Assembly (NCBI RefSeq): GCF_950295315.1
Contig: NC_080171.1
Span: 94,582,470 to 94,646,469 of the forward strand
Origin: Erinaceus europaeus
Taxonomy: Eukaryota > Chordata > Mammalia > Eulipotyphla > Erinaceidae
Direction of reading: 5' to 3'
DNA length: 64,000 nt
Part shown: positions 43,001-53,834 of the stretch, piece by piece
Layout: the number at the start of each line of letters is the position of its first letter
How positions within the stretch are numbered: position 1 is the stretch's first letter
Position numbers and translations under genes: made by a program
Notes under the pieces: generated by a model
The model's input: the letters and a program-made list of their open reading frames with translations, nothing else
Database searches by the model: none
Told to the model about the DNA's origin: nothing

Positions 43001-45323
43001 GATCTGTGACCCTAATCTTCTCCACTTTCTAAGAATTAGCTTTTTTGTTTTCTGTTGTTTTTTAGTTTATTTTGCCTCCACAGTTATTGCTGGGGCTCGG
43101 TGCCTGCAATTTGAATCCACGGCTCCTGGAGGTTATTTTTTTCCCTTTTTATTGCCTTTGTTTATCGTTGTTGTTGTTATTATTGTTGTTGAATAGGACA
43201 GAGAGAAATCAAGAGAGGAGGGGAAGACAGAGAGGAAGAAAGATAGACACCTGCAGACCTGCTTCACTGCTTGTGAAGCAACCCCCCTGCAGGTGAGAAG
43301 CCAGGGGTTCAACCAGGATCCTTACACCAGTCCTTGTGCTTAATCAGTTTTTATCAACTGCAAAATGAAGGTAATACCATCAACCATGGAAAGAAAGACC
43401 CCAGTAGAGGACAAGAAAACTCAGCTAAGTACTTTCAATAAGCAAGGCACTGGGATAGATACGATACAAACACAGTCTGTGAATTAGAGATATTAGGGTG
43501 AGGCAGGGGCATACCTGGTTGAGCACACATGCTACAACAAACAGGGACCTGGGTTCAAGCCCCCAGCCCCCACCTGCAAGGGGAAAGCTTCACAAGTGGT
43601 GAAGCACGGCTGCAAGTGTCTCTCTGTCTCTCTCCCTCTCTATCTCCCCACTTGATTTCTGTCTCTACCCAAATAAAGAAATGAAAGAGATAACTGACAT
43701 CATTTAACTAAAGACAAACTAGAATGGAAGAGATGTCCCCATGGTTACTAATGACAGAACTAAGATTCAAACCTAAATGAATCCAGATTATGACATGACT
43801 CTATACTTCCCTCTGCACTGCAGTGTAAGGGTCATATGAAACACCCTCCACCTTCATCTAACCCTAGTTTCAGCAACCAGAGGAGTTTCTGAAGAAAGCC
43901 TGGATGCTATCTAGATGTTATTACTTACCTTCCCACTGATCTTCTCCTGAAGGTCCTTCTGTTTTTGCTGTTCTTCTTCTTCGTCGAGTTGAGACCTACA
44001 TGTCATTGACAGTTTCTTGATCAGTCTTTCCATCTCCCGGCACTGCTCCTCCCTTTGTTCTGTCTCCAACTGCTTGAAGCGGCGCCAATCATTGATCACA
44101 CCTTTTGGACCTGGGTTAGGTTGGTAAATATTAATATGACCAAGAATGGGCAAGAAATTATGGGCTGTCTCACATCTGGACAGAGAGGTTCACATCTGTC
44201 TAAAGCCTGCTCTATAACTACACAGTAACGTTTCCACCGGTGCAGTGTGGTCTACTTACAATGATATCCACTACAGCAAAGTTTGCAGTAATTAAAGAAA
44301 CAAGCTAAGGTTCAACATTAGGATATATTCTAAATAAAATATGAATCATTCACTTAAAGGAAAATAAAGCAACCATTTGAGGCAATTCACTTTTTAAAAA
44401 TTTTTTAATATATTTATTTTCCCTTTTGTTGCCCTTTTGTATTATTGTTGTAGTTATTATTGTTGTTGTTATTGATGGTGTCGTTGTTGGATAGGACAGA
44501 GAGAAATGGAGAGAGAAGCAAAGACAGAGAGGGGGAGAGAAAGAAAGACACCTACAGACCTGCTTCACCGCCTATGAAGCGACTCCCCTGCAGGTGGGGA
44601 GCCTGGGACTGGAAACCAGATCCTTAAGCCAGTCCTTGCGCTTTGTGCCACATGTGCTTAACCCACGGCACTACCACCCGACTCCCGCAGTTCACTTTTC
44701 TACAATGAAGGATTTACAAACAAATCAGAGAAGCCACATTCAGAAGCTAGGTGGTTGCATACATAGTACAGTGAGGCCCAGGATCCCCACCTACAGGAGG
44801 AAAGCTTCTAGAGTGGTGAAGCAGTGCTGCAGGCGGGTCTCTCCTCCTCTCCCTTTCTATCCCCTCCCCCCTTCCTCTTGATTTCTGTCTCTACCCAATA
44901 AAACAAAGATAATAAAAGTTTCAAAAAGAAGCCAAATTCGACCACAGACCAATCTGTACTCGCTACCATGCTGTACTATGCTACATGCTACCATACACAT
45001 TTATATTTTGTAGTGAAATGGTGAGAAGCATGTGCAATGAGCAACATCAGGTAATATCTAGATGTGGGATTGCTATTAGAGTAAGAAAACTTCTAATTGA
45101 CATAGCTGACATTTTCAAACCTTCTCCCCAGGGCTGGAGGTGTTTCCGTACCTGTGTTAACTGAGATGCCTTCCCCAGTCAGCTCAGCATCTACAGGCAT
45201 AGAACTGCGGGCCAGCGCACCCTTGCCTCCATCTCTGTCCTCATTGTCACTGTCCTCATCCTCACTGCTGCTGTAATAGTACTGCAGCTTCTCCCCCAGC
45301 AACTTATCATCCAGGGTCGTCAT
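39545..45323 (-). CDS. PDCL: Phosducin-like protein (PhLP1), complete coding region in three exons
   Basis: Join of 45152-45323, 43929-44110 and 39545-40096 gives 301 codons plus stop, the usual length of mammalian PDCL. The product is a cytosolic co-chaperone that works with the CCT chaperonin to fold G-protein beta subunits and pair them with gamma, and it binds G-beta-gamma. Residues 1-60 are acidic (SSSEDEDSD cluster, a CK2-type site). Residues 60-118 are helical and charged. From about 145 there is a thioredoxin-like domain lacking a redox CXXC. It ends in SEDSDLEID. Splice sites are all GT-AG with phases 1 and 0. The start codon lies five bases into the second exon; exon 1 is non-coding in the CpG island. 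Introns are full of SINEs. It is transcribed in the same direction as RC3H2. Confidence 0.96.
40225..40493 (-). mobile_element. SINE, old family, in PDCL intron
   Basis: Contains a reversed 3' module ('ccattggggctctgggcc'), a T-rich run and a reversed head 'accagctgtgccacc'. Confidence 0.6.
40733..40852 (+). mobile_element. SINE-A, 3'-truncated
   Basis: Head and first half only; stops after 'gcagaggagtcgcag', with no tail. Confidence 0.8.
40916..41185 (+). mobile_element. SINE-A, short form
   Basis: 'agggagtcaggaggtagcac' head; tail 'gggaataatttttttaatc'. Confidence 0.9.
41521..42000 (+). mobile_element. L1 3'-UTR tail with 17-bp TSD
   Basis: aagaacatcttctctca (41504-41520) and aagaacatcctctctca (42001-42017) flank it with one mismatch. 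Ends 'ttataaataaaaattaaaaa'. A SINE-B is nested at 41753-41964. Confidence 0.92.
41753..41964 (-). mobile_element. SINE-B inside the L1 tail, exact TSD
   Basis: agtgtttccttttt occurs at 41739-41752 and 41965-41978. Confidence 0.95.
42018..42689. other. PDCL intron, no repeat recognised
   Basis: Unclassified sequence between repeats. Some phrases ('gctgtaataaagcctaatcc') recall an old LTR, but nothing firm. Confidence 0.4.
42690..42955 (+). mobile_element. SINE, old family with 3' module
   Basis: Head 'ggcctagtggtggtgcaaca'. The 3' module appears as 'gactgccaggagctgtagc', then an A15 tail. Confidence 0.7.
43070..43350 (-). mobile_element. SINE-A, long form, head truncated
   Basis: Starts 'tgcctccacagttattgctg' (reversed 3' module); the extreme reversed head is missing after 'ccttgtgctta'. 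Confidence 0.85.
43498..43690 (+). mobile_element. SINE-B
   Basis: 'gaggcaggggcatacctgg' head, 'acccaaataaagaaatgaaa' tail. Confidence 0.8.
43929..44110 (-). CDS. PDCL: PDCL coding exon 2
   Basis: 182 bp, acceptor aacccag before 44110, donor GTAAGT after 43929. Encodes the charged helical segment PKGVINDWRRFKQLE to QEKISGK. Confidence 0.96.
44395..44688 (-). mobile_element. SINE-A, short form
   Basis: In the PDCL intron between 44110 and 45152. Reversed head ends 'gcactaccacccgactccc'. Confidence 0.92.
44738..44925 (+). mobile_element. SINE-B, head decayed
   Basis: 'aagctaggtggttgcataca' onward; tail 'caataaaacaaagataataa'. Confidence 0.75.
45152..45323 (-). CDS. PDCL: PDCL coding exon 1 (transcript exon 2)
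   Basis: 57 codons plus one base, ATG at 45321-45323. The acceptor cag precedes 45328 and the donor GTACGG follows 45152. Encodes the acidic N-terminus starting MTTLDDKLLGEKL. Confidence 0.95.
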
Positions 45324-45699
45324 GATTCCTGAAAGAGGGTGACATATTAGGCTGTTTGATGGCTTGAAGAAGACAGACATGAATTTCACAGGTACTTGTA
45401 CTGAAGTCCTATTTACAGGACCCTAAAAGCGATCCCATAAACAGGATCAAAAATAAATCAATAAATAAACAGGAGCAACTGCCGAGGAGAAAAATTAAAA
45501 TAAAATAAAAAATACAGCTCAACCACTAGGCATGGCTGCTGGCAGGTCCGGCAGGGAGGGCAACAGCTGGGGCACTTGAGGCATCCCAATACTGCCTTCA
45601 CTCAAGACAGCACCCAGGCTCCTTACACCTCGACCCCAGATGACTCTCCAGGAGGCAGGGAGGTCTTGAAAGCCGAGACCTTCAAGACCTAGCTAAGGC

Positions 45700-46500
45700 C
45701 ATATAAAGACAGCCAGGATTTGTGCAGGAACCTGGCGCCCCCCGAGGTTAAATATGCGGGGCTGGGGGCAAGAAGGTGCAAAGTGGTGCAGGGCTGAGTG
45801 GGAGAAAGCTGTGTGTTCGAGGTGGTCACGGGGGGGAGTGGGGGTGCGGACAGCCGTGGGAAGAAAGGCCCAGCGCTGGGCGAGCCGGGCCAGGGTAGAG
45901 GCCCTGTTCCGACCCAGCTGCAGGGGGCGGGGAGATCCTCGTGGGGGCGGCCTGGGAGGGAGCCCAGGGCGGGGCCTCGGTGGATTTCAGGGGCTGGTTC
46001 AAGGCCAGTCCAGCCGAGGTGCTGGAGAAGAGGCGGGGCGGGGAGGGCGTGTCGAGGCCCGGCCGGGAAGGGTCGAGGAGACTGTGGGCCGCAGCAGGCA
46101 GCGCGAGGAGGGGGGGCGGCGGCCGGGCGAGAGGAACCTTGGGGGGCCATGGCCAGTGCAGGCAGGGTGGCTGTCTAGACCGCATTCACCGCCTCCCACC
46201 AGAATTCAAGCCCGCCGCTCCTTCCCGGCTGACCTCGGTGCAGCTACCCGGTCTAGCTCAGTCCCGACTTCTTGGGGCCAACAGCTCCCGGCACTTGAGA
46301 AAAGAGAACTCCCGGTTGCAGAGCCAGAAGCCAGTCAACGGCTTGAGCACTAAGTGAAAAGCCGCTGGAGTTCCGACTGCGCCGACCAATGAGACGGCTT
46401 TCCTGCATCAGGGCAGACTCACACTGACCAATGAGAAGGGTCCTCATACTGGGGCGCTGAGGGAAGCTACGGATCCTAGTTTGGACAAAAGACCTCGACG
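45700..46500 (-). promoter_or_regulatory. PDCL: PDCL CpG-island promoter and non-coding exon 1
   Basis: GC- and CpG-rich block, unlike anything else in the window, directly upstream of the PDCL coding exons. Two CCAAT boxes stand at 46386-46390 and 46428-46432 (inverted relative to PDCL), typical NF-Y sites and no TATA box. If transcription starts about 50-100 bp below them, exon 1 would begin near 46330. A possible donor (CGAG followed by GTCAGC) ends exon 1 at 46234; this donor is tentative. Confidence 0.75.
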
Positions 46501-46559
46501 AACTCAACGTGCTTGAACTGATTATTTTTGCTTTGCTATAAATGAAAAATTACACTCTA

Positions 46560-46710
46560 TGAGCTCAGCTCCCCGATCCCCCACCTGCAGAGGGAAAGCT
46601 TTGTGAGTGGTGAAGCAGTGTTGCAGGTGTCTCTCTCCCTATTACCCTCTCCCCTCTTGATTTCTGGCTGTCTATCCAATAAATCAAGAAAATGTAAACA
46701 AAAAAAAAAA
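46560..46710 (+). mobile_element. SINE-B, 5'-truncated
   Basis: Starts mid-element at 'gctcagctccccgatccccc'; A17 tail. Confidence 0.8.
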
Positions 46711-46955
46711 AAAAAACTTAACAGTGTGATAGAAAAAACTGATACTCTTGGCACTGTGTGATAGTGAACTTTAAGTTCTGCCCTCTACTGCTGTGCCACC
46801 TCCCAGCACCTAATTTTACAAACTTTTTTAAACCTAAAATCATTTCATGTTCTTAGTGTTTATTGAGGTGTACAGTACACAACCGTAGAACCTTAAAAAA
46901 AGTTTTTGAAAATTGGGTCATTCAGAAGTAGACTAAAATAATAGTTTAAAATAGA

Positions 46956-47165
46956 TTGTGGGGGAGGGGCGGTAGCGCAGCGGGTAGCGCACATGGCGCA
47001 GAGGACAAGGACCAGAATAAGGATCCTGGTTCAAGCCCCCAGTTCCCCACCTGCAAGGGGGATCGCGTCACAGGCGGTGAAGCAGGTCCCACATTCAATC
47101 CCCGGCAGCACATGTACCAGCTCTTTCTCTCCCCCTATCTTTCTTCATAAATACATAAATAAAAT
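46956..47165 (+). mobile_element. SINE-A variant with changed 3' half
   Basis: SINE-A head to 'ggcggtgaagcaggtccc', then foreign sequence ('acattcaatccccggcagc') with a second B-box-like word before the CT stretch. Looks like a recombinant of two SINE families. Confidence 0.65.
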
Positions 47166-47477
47166 CTTTTTTTATATATTTATTTTCCCTTTTGTTGCCC
47201 TTGTTGTTTTTCATTGTTGCTGTAGTTATTGTTGTTGTTAATGATGTTATCATTGTTAGATAGGACAGAGAGAAATGGAGAGAGAAGAGGAAGACAGAAA
47301 GAGAGAAAGAGAGGGGGAGAGAAAGATAGACACCTGCAGACCTGCTTCACCGCTTGTGAAGCGACTTTCCTGCCGGTGGGAAGCCGGGGGCTCTAACCAA
47401 GATCCTTACACCTGTCCTTGTGCTTTCGCGCCACATGCGTTTAACTCACAGCGCTACTGCTACCGCTGGACACCCAA
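47166..47477 (-). mobile_element. SINE-A, short form
   Basis: Full reversed copy with an expanded GAGA stretch in the body. Confidence 0.9.
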
Positions 47478-47499
47478 ATAAAATATTTTTTTTTAAAAA

Positions 47500-47642
47500 A
47501 AGATCAAGTTGAAAGGAGGTGGGAGGTAGGGAAAGACACCTGCAGCACTGCTTCACTACTGGTAAAGTTCCCCCCCCACCTGACCCCCTGCCCACCAGGG
47601 ATTGAACCCTGTCCTTGCACATTAGAACATGTGTGCTCAGGC
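47500..47642 (-). mobile_element. SINE-B, partial
   Basis: 'gacacctgcagcactgcttc' to 'acatgtgtgctc'. Confidence 0.7.
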
Positions 47643-47917
47643 AGTCAGGCGGTAGCGCAGCGCGTTAAGGGCACGTGGCGCAAAGAGCAAGGACCGGCGT
47701 TAAGGATCCCGGTTTGAGCCCCTGGCTCCACACCTGCAAGTAGTCCCTTCACAGGTGTGCAGGTGTCTGTCTCTCTCCCCCTCTGTCTGTCTTCCCCTCC
47801 TCTCTCCATTTCTCTCTGTCCTATCTCACAACGACATCAATAACAACAATAATAACTACAATAAAACAACAAGGACAACAAAAGGGAATGAATAAATAAA
47901 ATATTTTTTAAAAAAAC
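47643..47917 (+). mobile_element. SINE-A, short form
   Basis: 'gtcaggcggtagcgcagcgcg' head; tail 'gggaatgaataaataaaata'. 'acatgtgtgctc' on both sides (47628 and 47917) fits a target duplication within the SINE-B copy. Confidence 0.9.
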
Positions 47918-48029
47918 ATGTGTGCTCCACTAGATGCTCCACCATCAAATTCCAGGGGGGAGAAACTCTTAATTGATGGATCTATGGCCACCTGAAATTG
48001 TTTACACATTTGTATAGGTGCATATATTT

Positions 48030-48160
48030 CTACTTTTTTTTTTAATACCAGAGGACTGCTCACCTCTAGCTTATGGTGGTGTGGGGGTTTGAACCTGGGA
48101 TTTTGGAGCTTCAGGTATGAGAATCTCTGCATAACCATTATGCCATCTACCCTCCACCCA
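48030..48160 (-). mobile_element. SINE-C
   Basis: Reversed copy: T run, 'ctcacctctagcttatgg', 'gcataaccattatgccatc'. Confidence 0.7.
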
Positions 48161-48591
48161 GTGCATACATTTCTTAAAAGCTGTTTGTTCGACACAGATT
48201 TTTTTTTTTAATTCACTTTAAAAGGTCCTATGATGACTCTGTTCCTTGTTTGCAGAGTGGATAGTATTACCTTAATTAGACTCACATACAGAATTTATAC
48301 TCACATGACAATTGTCCTGTAAATCAGTTATTTTCCCCATAAAGTAACTTGGAAAAAATAATTAAATCCTTATTAGTAACATACTTAACTGTGTCTGGAA
48401 TCTGCTTTAAGTGACAAGTCAGTAGCCAGCAACTATACCTCTAAGCAGGAGATACCCAGAATGTTTGTTAATAAATTCTTTGCTTTTAACTTTGTTCTTT
48501 GCTCAACATGATCTTCTCCATCTATCCATGGTAATTTCTTGATCTTCAAATTACATTTTAAAATTAGGGTGATAGTCCATAAGGAGAACTT

Positions 48592-48785
48592 TGTTGTTAG
48601 ATAGGACAGAGAGAAATGGAGAGAGGAGGGAAAGAGAGAGAGAGAGACCTGTGGACCTGCTTCACCACCTGTGAAGCAACTCCCCTGCAGGTGGGGAGGC
48701 GGGGACTTGAACCAGGATCCTTATGCCGGTCCTTGCTCTTTGCGCCAGCTGTGCTTAACCCTCTGTGGTACGGCCCAACTCCCGT
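48592..48785 (-). mobile_element. SINE-A, tail-truncated
   Basis: Starts at 'ttgttagataggacagagag', lacking the reversed tail; head ends 'ggtacggcccaactccc'. Confidence 0.88.
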
Positions 48786-48849
48786 CATATTGATTTCTAA
48801 CCTACACAAACTGTGCTGTAAGAAAGCATTAATGGTAAGCCTTTACATC

Positions 48850-49245
48850 ATTTTTTTTTTTGCACTTTATTGGGTAAACAGTTTAAAGGACAGTTGTTAA
48901 CATATGGGTTCAGCTAATCATCTCAAATAGATGTCTGCACACCACTGTCACCATCAAAGTCCCTCTCACCATCACTATTGTGTACTGAATACCCCATACC
49001 CACCCATCTCTCCCAAGTCCAGAGTCTTTGGCTTTGCTACAAGACACTAAACTCAGTCCAGGTTTCACTCTGTGTTTCTCTGTTCTTGCCTCACTACTAC
49101 ATAAGAACCACCTATAGGTGAGTCATCAGGTATTCACCCTTCTCCTTCTGGCTTATCTCTGAACATGATTCCTTCAAGTTTCAACCAAGATATTTAAGTC
49201 ATTACATTTTGAGGTGATTTGTCCTGTGCCTAGATAACTAACACA
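48850..49245 (-). mobile_element. Old L1-like 3' end
   Basis: Poly-T then 'gcactttattgggtaaacag' and words such as 'ccatacccacccatctctcc' recall a reversed LINE 3' UTR. Family uncertain. Confidence 0.45.
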
Positions 49246-49359
49246 AAATCGGTTTCCCTTTTGATCCTGTATCTGTTTTTAGTAAATTACATCTAAATGG
49301 ATGTTAAGGTCTAAGGTCTCATAATCAAATTTATTCATTTTGTTCAAAGGCAAACAATA

Positions 49360-50105
49360 TAGCAATTCACTCAAAAAAGCACATCAGAAACAAAACACAG
49401 CCACACAAAAACATGTACATAAGAGTTCATAGCAGCTTTATTTGTAATAGCCAAAAATTTGAAAACAACTCAAGTACTCTTAAATGGATGAATGGTTAAA
49501 CAAAATGAGGTACATCTGTATCATAGTATATTATTCAGCAATAAAAAAGAGTAAACTATCAATACATGCAGCAAATTGAATGGATCTCAAGGTAATTATG
49601 CTGAGTGAAAAATAATAGTCAAGCTCAAAAAGTTACATTCTGTATAATTTCACTGATATAGCATTCTCCAAATGACAGAATTACTAAGATGGATACAGGT
49701 TAGTGACTGCCAGGGGTTAAGGATAGGAAATCGTTGGTATGGGAGGAAAATGGATATGAGTATAGAGGGCTAGCACAAGGGTTCGTTGAAGTGATGAAAC
49801 AATCCTGATTATCTTTTTTTTTAATCTTGACAGTAATGATGGTTCCACAAATCTGGATGTGATAAAATTGCATAGAACTACACACAGACTCGTGCAAATA
49901 AGTGTACATGGAGCCTGTGAAATCTAAATATTGTGAAAACTGAATAATGAATTGTTACTAATGTTAATTTCCTGGTTTTTACATTATACTACAGTTATGT
50001 AAGATGTCATCCTTGGGGAAACTTCATGAAGGGCACAAGGGTCCTCTGTATTACTTTTGCAAAACCTTATGAATCTTTAATTATTTCAGAATATAAAATT
50101 TAAAA
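49360..50105 (+). mobile_element. Old L1 3' end (ORF2 C-terminus and 3' UTR)
   Basis: Shows the generic mammalian L1 end ('catagcagctttatttgtaa', 'ggatgaatggttaaacaaaa', 'aatggatctcaaggtaatta'). More diverged than the L1s at 15-35 kb. Confidence 0.75.
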
Positions 50106-50249
50106 AAATGCTTCCATTAATCTCATCCACTCTCTTGGGCTGAAACAACTAAATAGCACTGCAAACACCCACCCTCACATTACTCTCCATCCAATTTTTC
50201 ACTATGGCTCTTTTGAGTAAAGATCTGCAGAAATCAAGACATCTAGTCA

Positions 50250-51175
50250 TGAAGATATCTCAAGGGGCAGGTGATATCTTATACTCTTAAGAGAACAAAC
50301 AGCAAGTGTATGTTGGGGAGAATGTAAAATGGAGCCACCCCTATGTAAAACAGTATGGGAGACTCCCCAAGCAAATAAAAATGGAAATACCTTGTGACCC
50401 TGTCATGCCACTCCTAGGCATATAGCCTACGGACAGGAAAACACTAATTAGAAGGGACACACACACCCCTATATTCAGAGCTGCATTATTCACAGTAGTC
50501 ATAGTGGAAGGAACCTAAATGCCATGCAACATACAACTGGATAAAAAAGTTATGGGGGGGGCAGCAGTGGTGCACAAGAACCCAACTTTCTCCCACCTGC
50601 AGGAAGGCCACTTCACAAGCAGAGAAGCAGGCTTGCAGGTGTCTCTCTTTCTCTCTCCTCCTCTCTCTCCCTCTCAATTTCTCTCTGAACTATCAAATAA
50701 AATAGAAAGAAAAAAGTGGCCACCAGGAGCAGTGCATTCATAGTGCCAGCACCAAGCCCTAGCAATAACCCTGGTTATAAATTAATCAAACAAATGATCA
50801 AAAAAGGAAGTTATGGGATATATACTCAGTGGAATACTACTTTGCCATTTAAAATGATACAGAGTTCTTCAGGAAAAAACAGATAGACTAGAGATGATTA
50901 TACTTAGTGAATTAAGTAAGCAGGGGAAAGACAACTGCCAAATGATTTCACTCATATATGGAATACAGAGAACTGAAACACATGAAATTCAAAAAGGAAA
51001 GGAAGAAAAAGGTTGCCAAGGTGTCTCTAAGACTTTGTGAGAACTATGGAGGTTATCCTTGGTGTGGATTGCAGGGGGGCAACACAGAACTTTGGTGGTG
51101 GGCTCAATGTAGAACAATTCCCCTATTATCTTAAAATCTTATAAACCATTATTAAATCACTAATAAAAATGAGAG
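50250..51175 (+). mobile_element. Older L1 3' end, split by a SINE
   Basis: ORF2 C-terminal region ('tgtgaccctgtcatgccact', 'ctcagtggaatactacttt') and a 3' UTR ending 'aaatcactaataaaaat'. A SINE with the 3' module occupies about 50553-50805; 'gttatggg' lies on both sides. Confidence 0.78.
50553..50805 (+). mobile_element. SINE with 3' module, old
   Basis: 'ggggcagcagtggtgcac' head with the B-box region deleted; module 'tggccaccaggagcagtgc' present. Confidence 0.65.
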
Positions 51176-53804
51176 AGAGAGAGGTATAAAGGTGCTACTA
51201 TGAGAGCATTCTGACATGGTGAAAAATACAGCAGTAGTGAGGATGGCTGGATACAGCAAGCAAGCAAGGGAATCAAAGAGAAGATTCTGGCTTTCACAGT
51301 GAATGAGATGAGAAGCATTTGGAGGGTTTTGAAGCCTGCAAGTGAAATGATCAGACAAAATATTCTGACAGGATGCTTTAGATACTGTTGTGAGAAGGCA
51401 GACAGAAGGCAAGGGAGGAAACAGGGACTATCACATTCAGATGGGGGGAAATTGTGGAACTGTATGGTGAGATATAGTCAAAATCTGAATATATTGTGAA
51501 GGTAGAGCTGGTATGGATTTGTTGCTGGACTAGGTGTGAATGAGAGGAGTTAAGAGACAAGTAAGTGAAATGTGGGAGGTAGGATATATACAGTTTGGAT
51601 AGGGACAGAATACCAAAATCTCAAGAGTTCAGTTTGAGAGGTTCAGTAGAGACCCAAATGAAGATGTCTGGTAAACAGCCATATCTGAACATATTCTGTG
51701 TGAAGAATAACCACATCCACCTTTACCTGGTTGTGTTAAAATCATTATGATTTTACTATTCTTTACCATGTGAATTCACTTTTTGTTTCCTTCTTGTCTG
51801 TTCCTCCAATTATAAAGTTTCATTACACTGACTAGATTACTCCTGTATCCCTAATGCCTGACATTCAGTAAACTACACACACATATCAGCTGAATGTGTC
51901 TGAAAAATGTATAGTCCAGGACATTTAACAATGGATATTATTAGTCAACCTGAGCTAAGACGGTTCATTCATTATGGCACTGATTCCTAAACTTTCGCAC
52001 ATTTAAAGTAAGTAAGTTTGGAACCATTTTACTATGAAGTTTTCAATCATTAAAAAAAAAAAAAAAGCCCTGGAGCTGGGTGGTGACACACCTGGTTGAG
52101 TGCACATGTTAAAATGCATAAGGACACAGGTTCAAGCCCCCAGTCCCCACCTACAGGGGAAAAGCTTTGCAAGCAGTGAAGCAATGTTGCAAGTGTCTTT
52201 CTGTCTCTCTCATCACTCCTTCCCTCTTGCTTTCTGGCTGTCTCTATCCAACAAATAAAGACAATAACAAATGTTAAAAAATCATAGTCATTGTTAAAAT
52301 GAATGTTGAATACTTCACTAAGTATTAACTGTAAAGGAAGCAAAATCTTCCTGAAATTTAATTTAATTTTATTTAAATTTACATTTCCTTTCCTTTCCCT
52401 GGATTAACTTTTTTTCTCTTTTTCCTAATCACAATTGTCACTCCAAAGCTTATACAAGATTATATTGTTTGATTCAAGTCAAAATTAATCCAAATAATAT
52501 ACTGTTGTATTATTAATATACTCCCTTTACCAAAAAAGCCTGATCAGTGCTCTCTCCTACCTTTAAAGCCATTTCTTTTTCTCCATCCCTGCCTGGCCTG
52601 CTCCACAGACTTCTTGGCTAAAGTGCTGACTTAGTCTACCTGGTAGTCTGTCTCTACCTTCACCTCACATTACTGCCAAAGTGAATTTTCTGAAAACCCC
52701 AAATTGTCTTAATGATCTAACTTCCAACACTTCCTAGTAGTTTCTTACTGCAGTATTCAATATCCTTTATAGGGTTCCCTACCTACCTCATCTTGCTGTC
52801 TGGCCTTAGGCAGATTTCCTACGACCTCTTCTTCACTTTTCTCATTTGTAAAGTAGCAACAATAAATTTTAAAAATAATGGTTTCAGATTACGATATACC
52901 TGTAGCACTTTAAACCATGTCTGGATCATATCGGTACTCTGAGAGTTAAACACATCTTCCACTGTAAAACAAGGCCAAAATAGGCTCCAACCATCAACCT
53001 TTTGGAGGCAAATGAAGACAGATTTGAATAGGAATCCAGACTCTACTACTTTCTAGTTAGAAAGTATTGGGAAAGTTACTTATCATCTTATCTGGCAGTA
53101 TATAAGTCTACAGTGAAGGGCTGTAACAATACAAGATAGATCATTAACAGTTTTTTCTCCCTTTATTTCTGTTTTGTGAAATGTTATTCAGCTTCCAAGT
53201 CTAGCCCTAGGACATTTCTCAAAAAAGGCCTATCATTTGGCTCACCAACACCACCATCTGCCACATAGTTTCACTTGTGGAGTTTCAATACACCCTCCAC
53301 TGGAACATATCTCACTGAGTTGATTTTTCAGATTTGTCTTTCCCATTTTTAACACAATGAGCTTCTAAAGAAAGGGTTGTTTCACTGACCTTTAAGTTTA
53401 ATAACCAGCACAGTCACAGTAAGTATCAGCTAAGGGGATGAGTAAAACTATTTTAAAAAATAGTGAAAAATGGGGTCTGGATCCACTCAGGCCATTTTCT
53501 TTCATGTTCTGATGTCTCATAGACATGTACTACTTTCTATAATTTCATTGTTTTAGTTATGCATGAATTTGTTCTGTTTTCTCCTCATCTCTCATATAGA
53601 AAGTACCCTATACTGAAAGAATGAAGTGGCTGATTAAATTAAGGAATATTTCCACTTCCCTTCTCTATTCATTTCTTTTAGATCCTTCTCAATGGTATAT
53701 GCACAAAGCAAGTGATAAGACTTAAGGAGTATCATTAAAACAATATATCAAGGCAACCAGGATAACCAGAATGTACCATAACTTAATATTGACACTAAAA
53801 AAAC
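51176..53804. other. Intergenic sequence downstream of RC3H2
   Basis: One SINE-B at about 52066-52285 (plus strand). A decayed stretch recalling old repeat sequence is near 52560-52860. Otherwise no gene or repeat recognised. Confidence 0.5.
52066..52285 (+). mobile_element. SINE-B
   Basis: 'tggagctgggtggtgacacacc' region and tail 'caaataaagacaataacaaa'. Confidence 0.85.
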
Positions 53805-53808
53805 AACT

Positions 53809-53834
53809 TTCAAGGTGGACAAATCATTTTATTT
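53809..53834 (-). terminator. Candidate RC3H2 polyadenylation site
   Basis: AATAAA on the minus strand at about 53828-53833; cleavage expected 10-25 bases to the left, before a GT/T-rich downstream element. Confidence 0.6.

Noticed and set aside
45754..46357. Long overlapping open frames in the GC-rich block, on both strands
   Set aside because: Stop codons are rare in GC-rich DNA. The peptides are Gly/Arg/Pro/Ala-biased with no family resemblance, and the block is the PDCL promoter.
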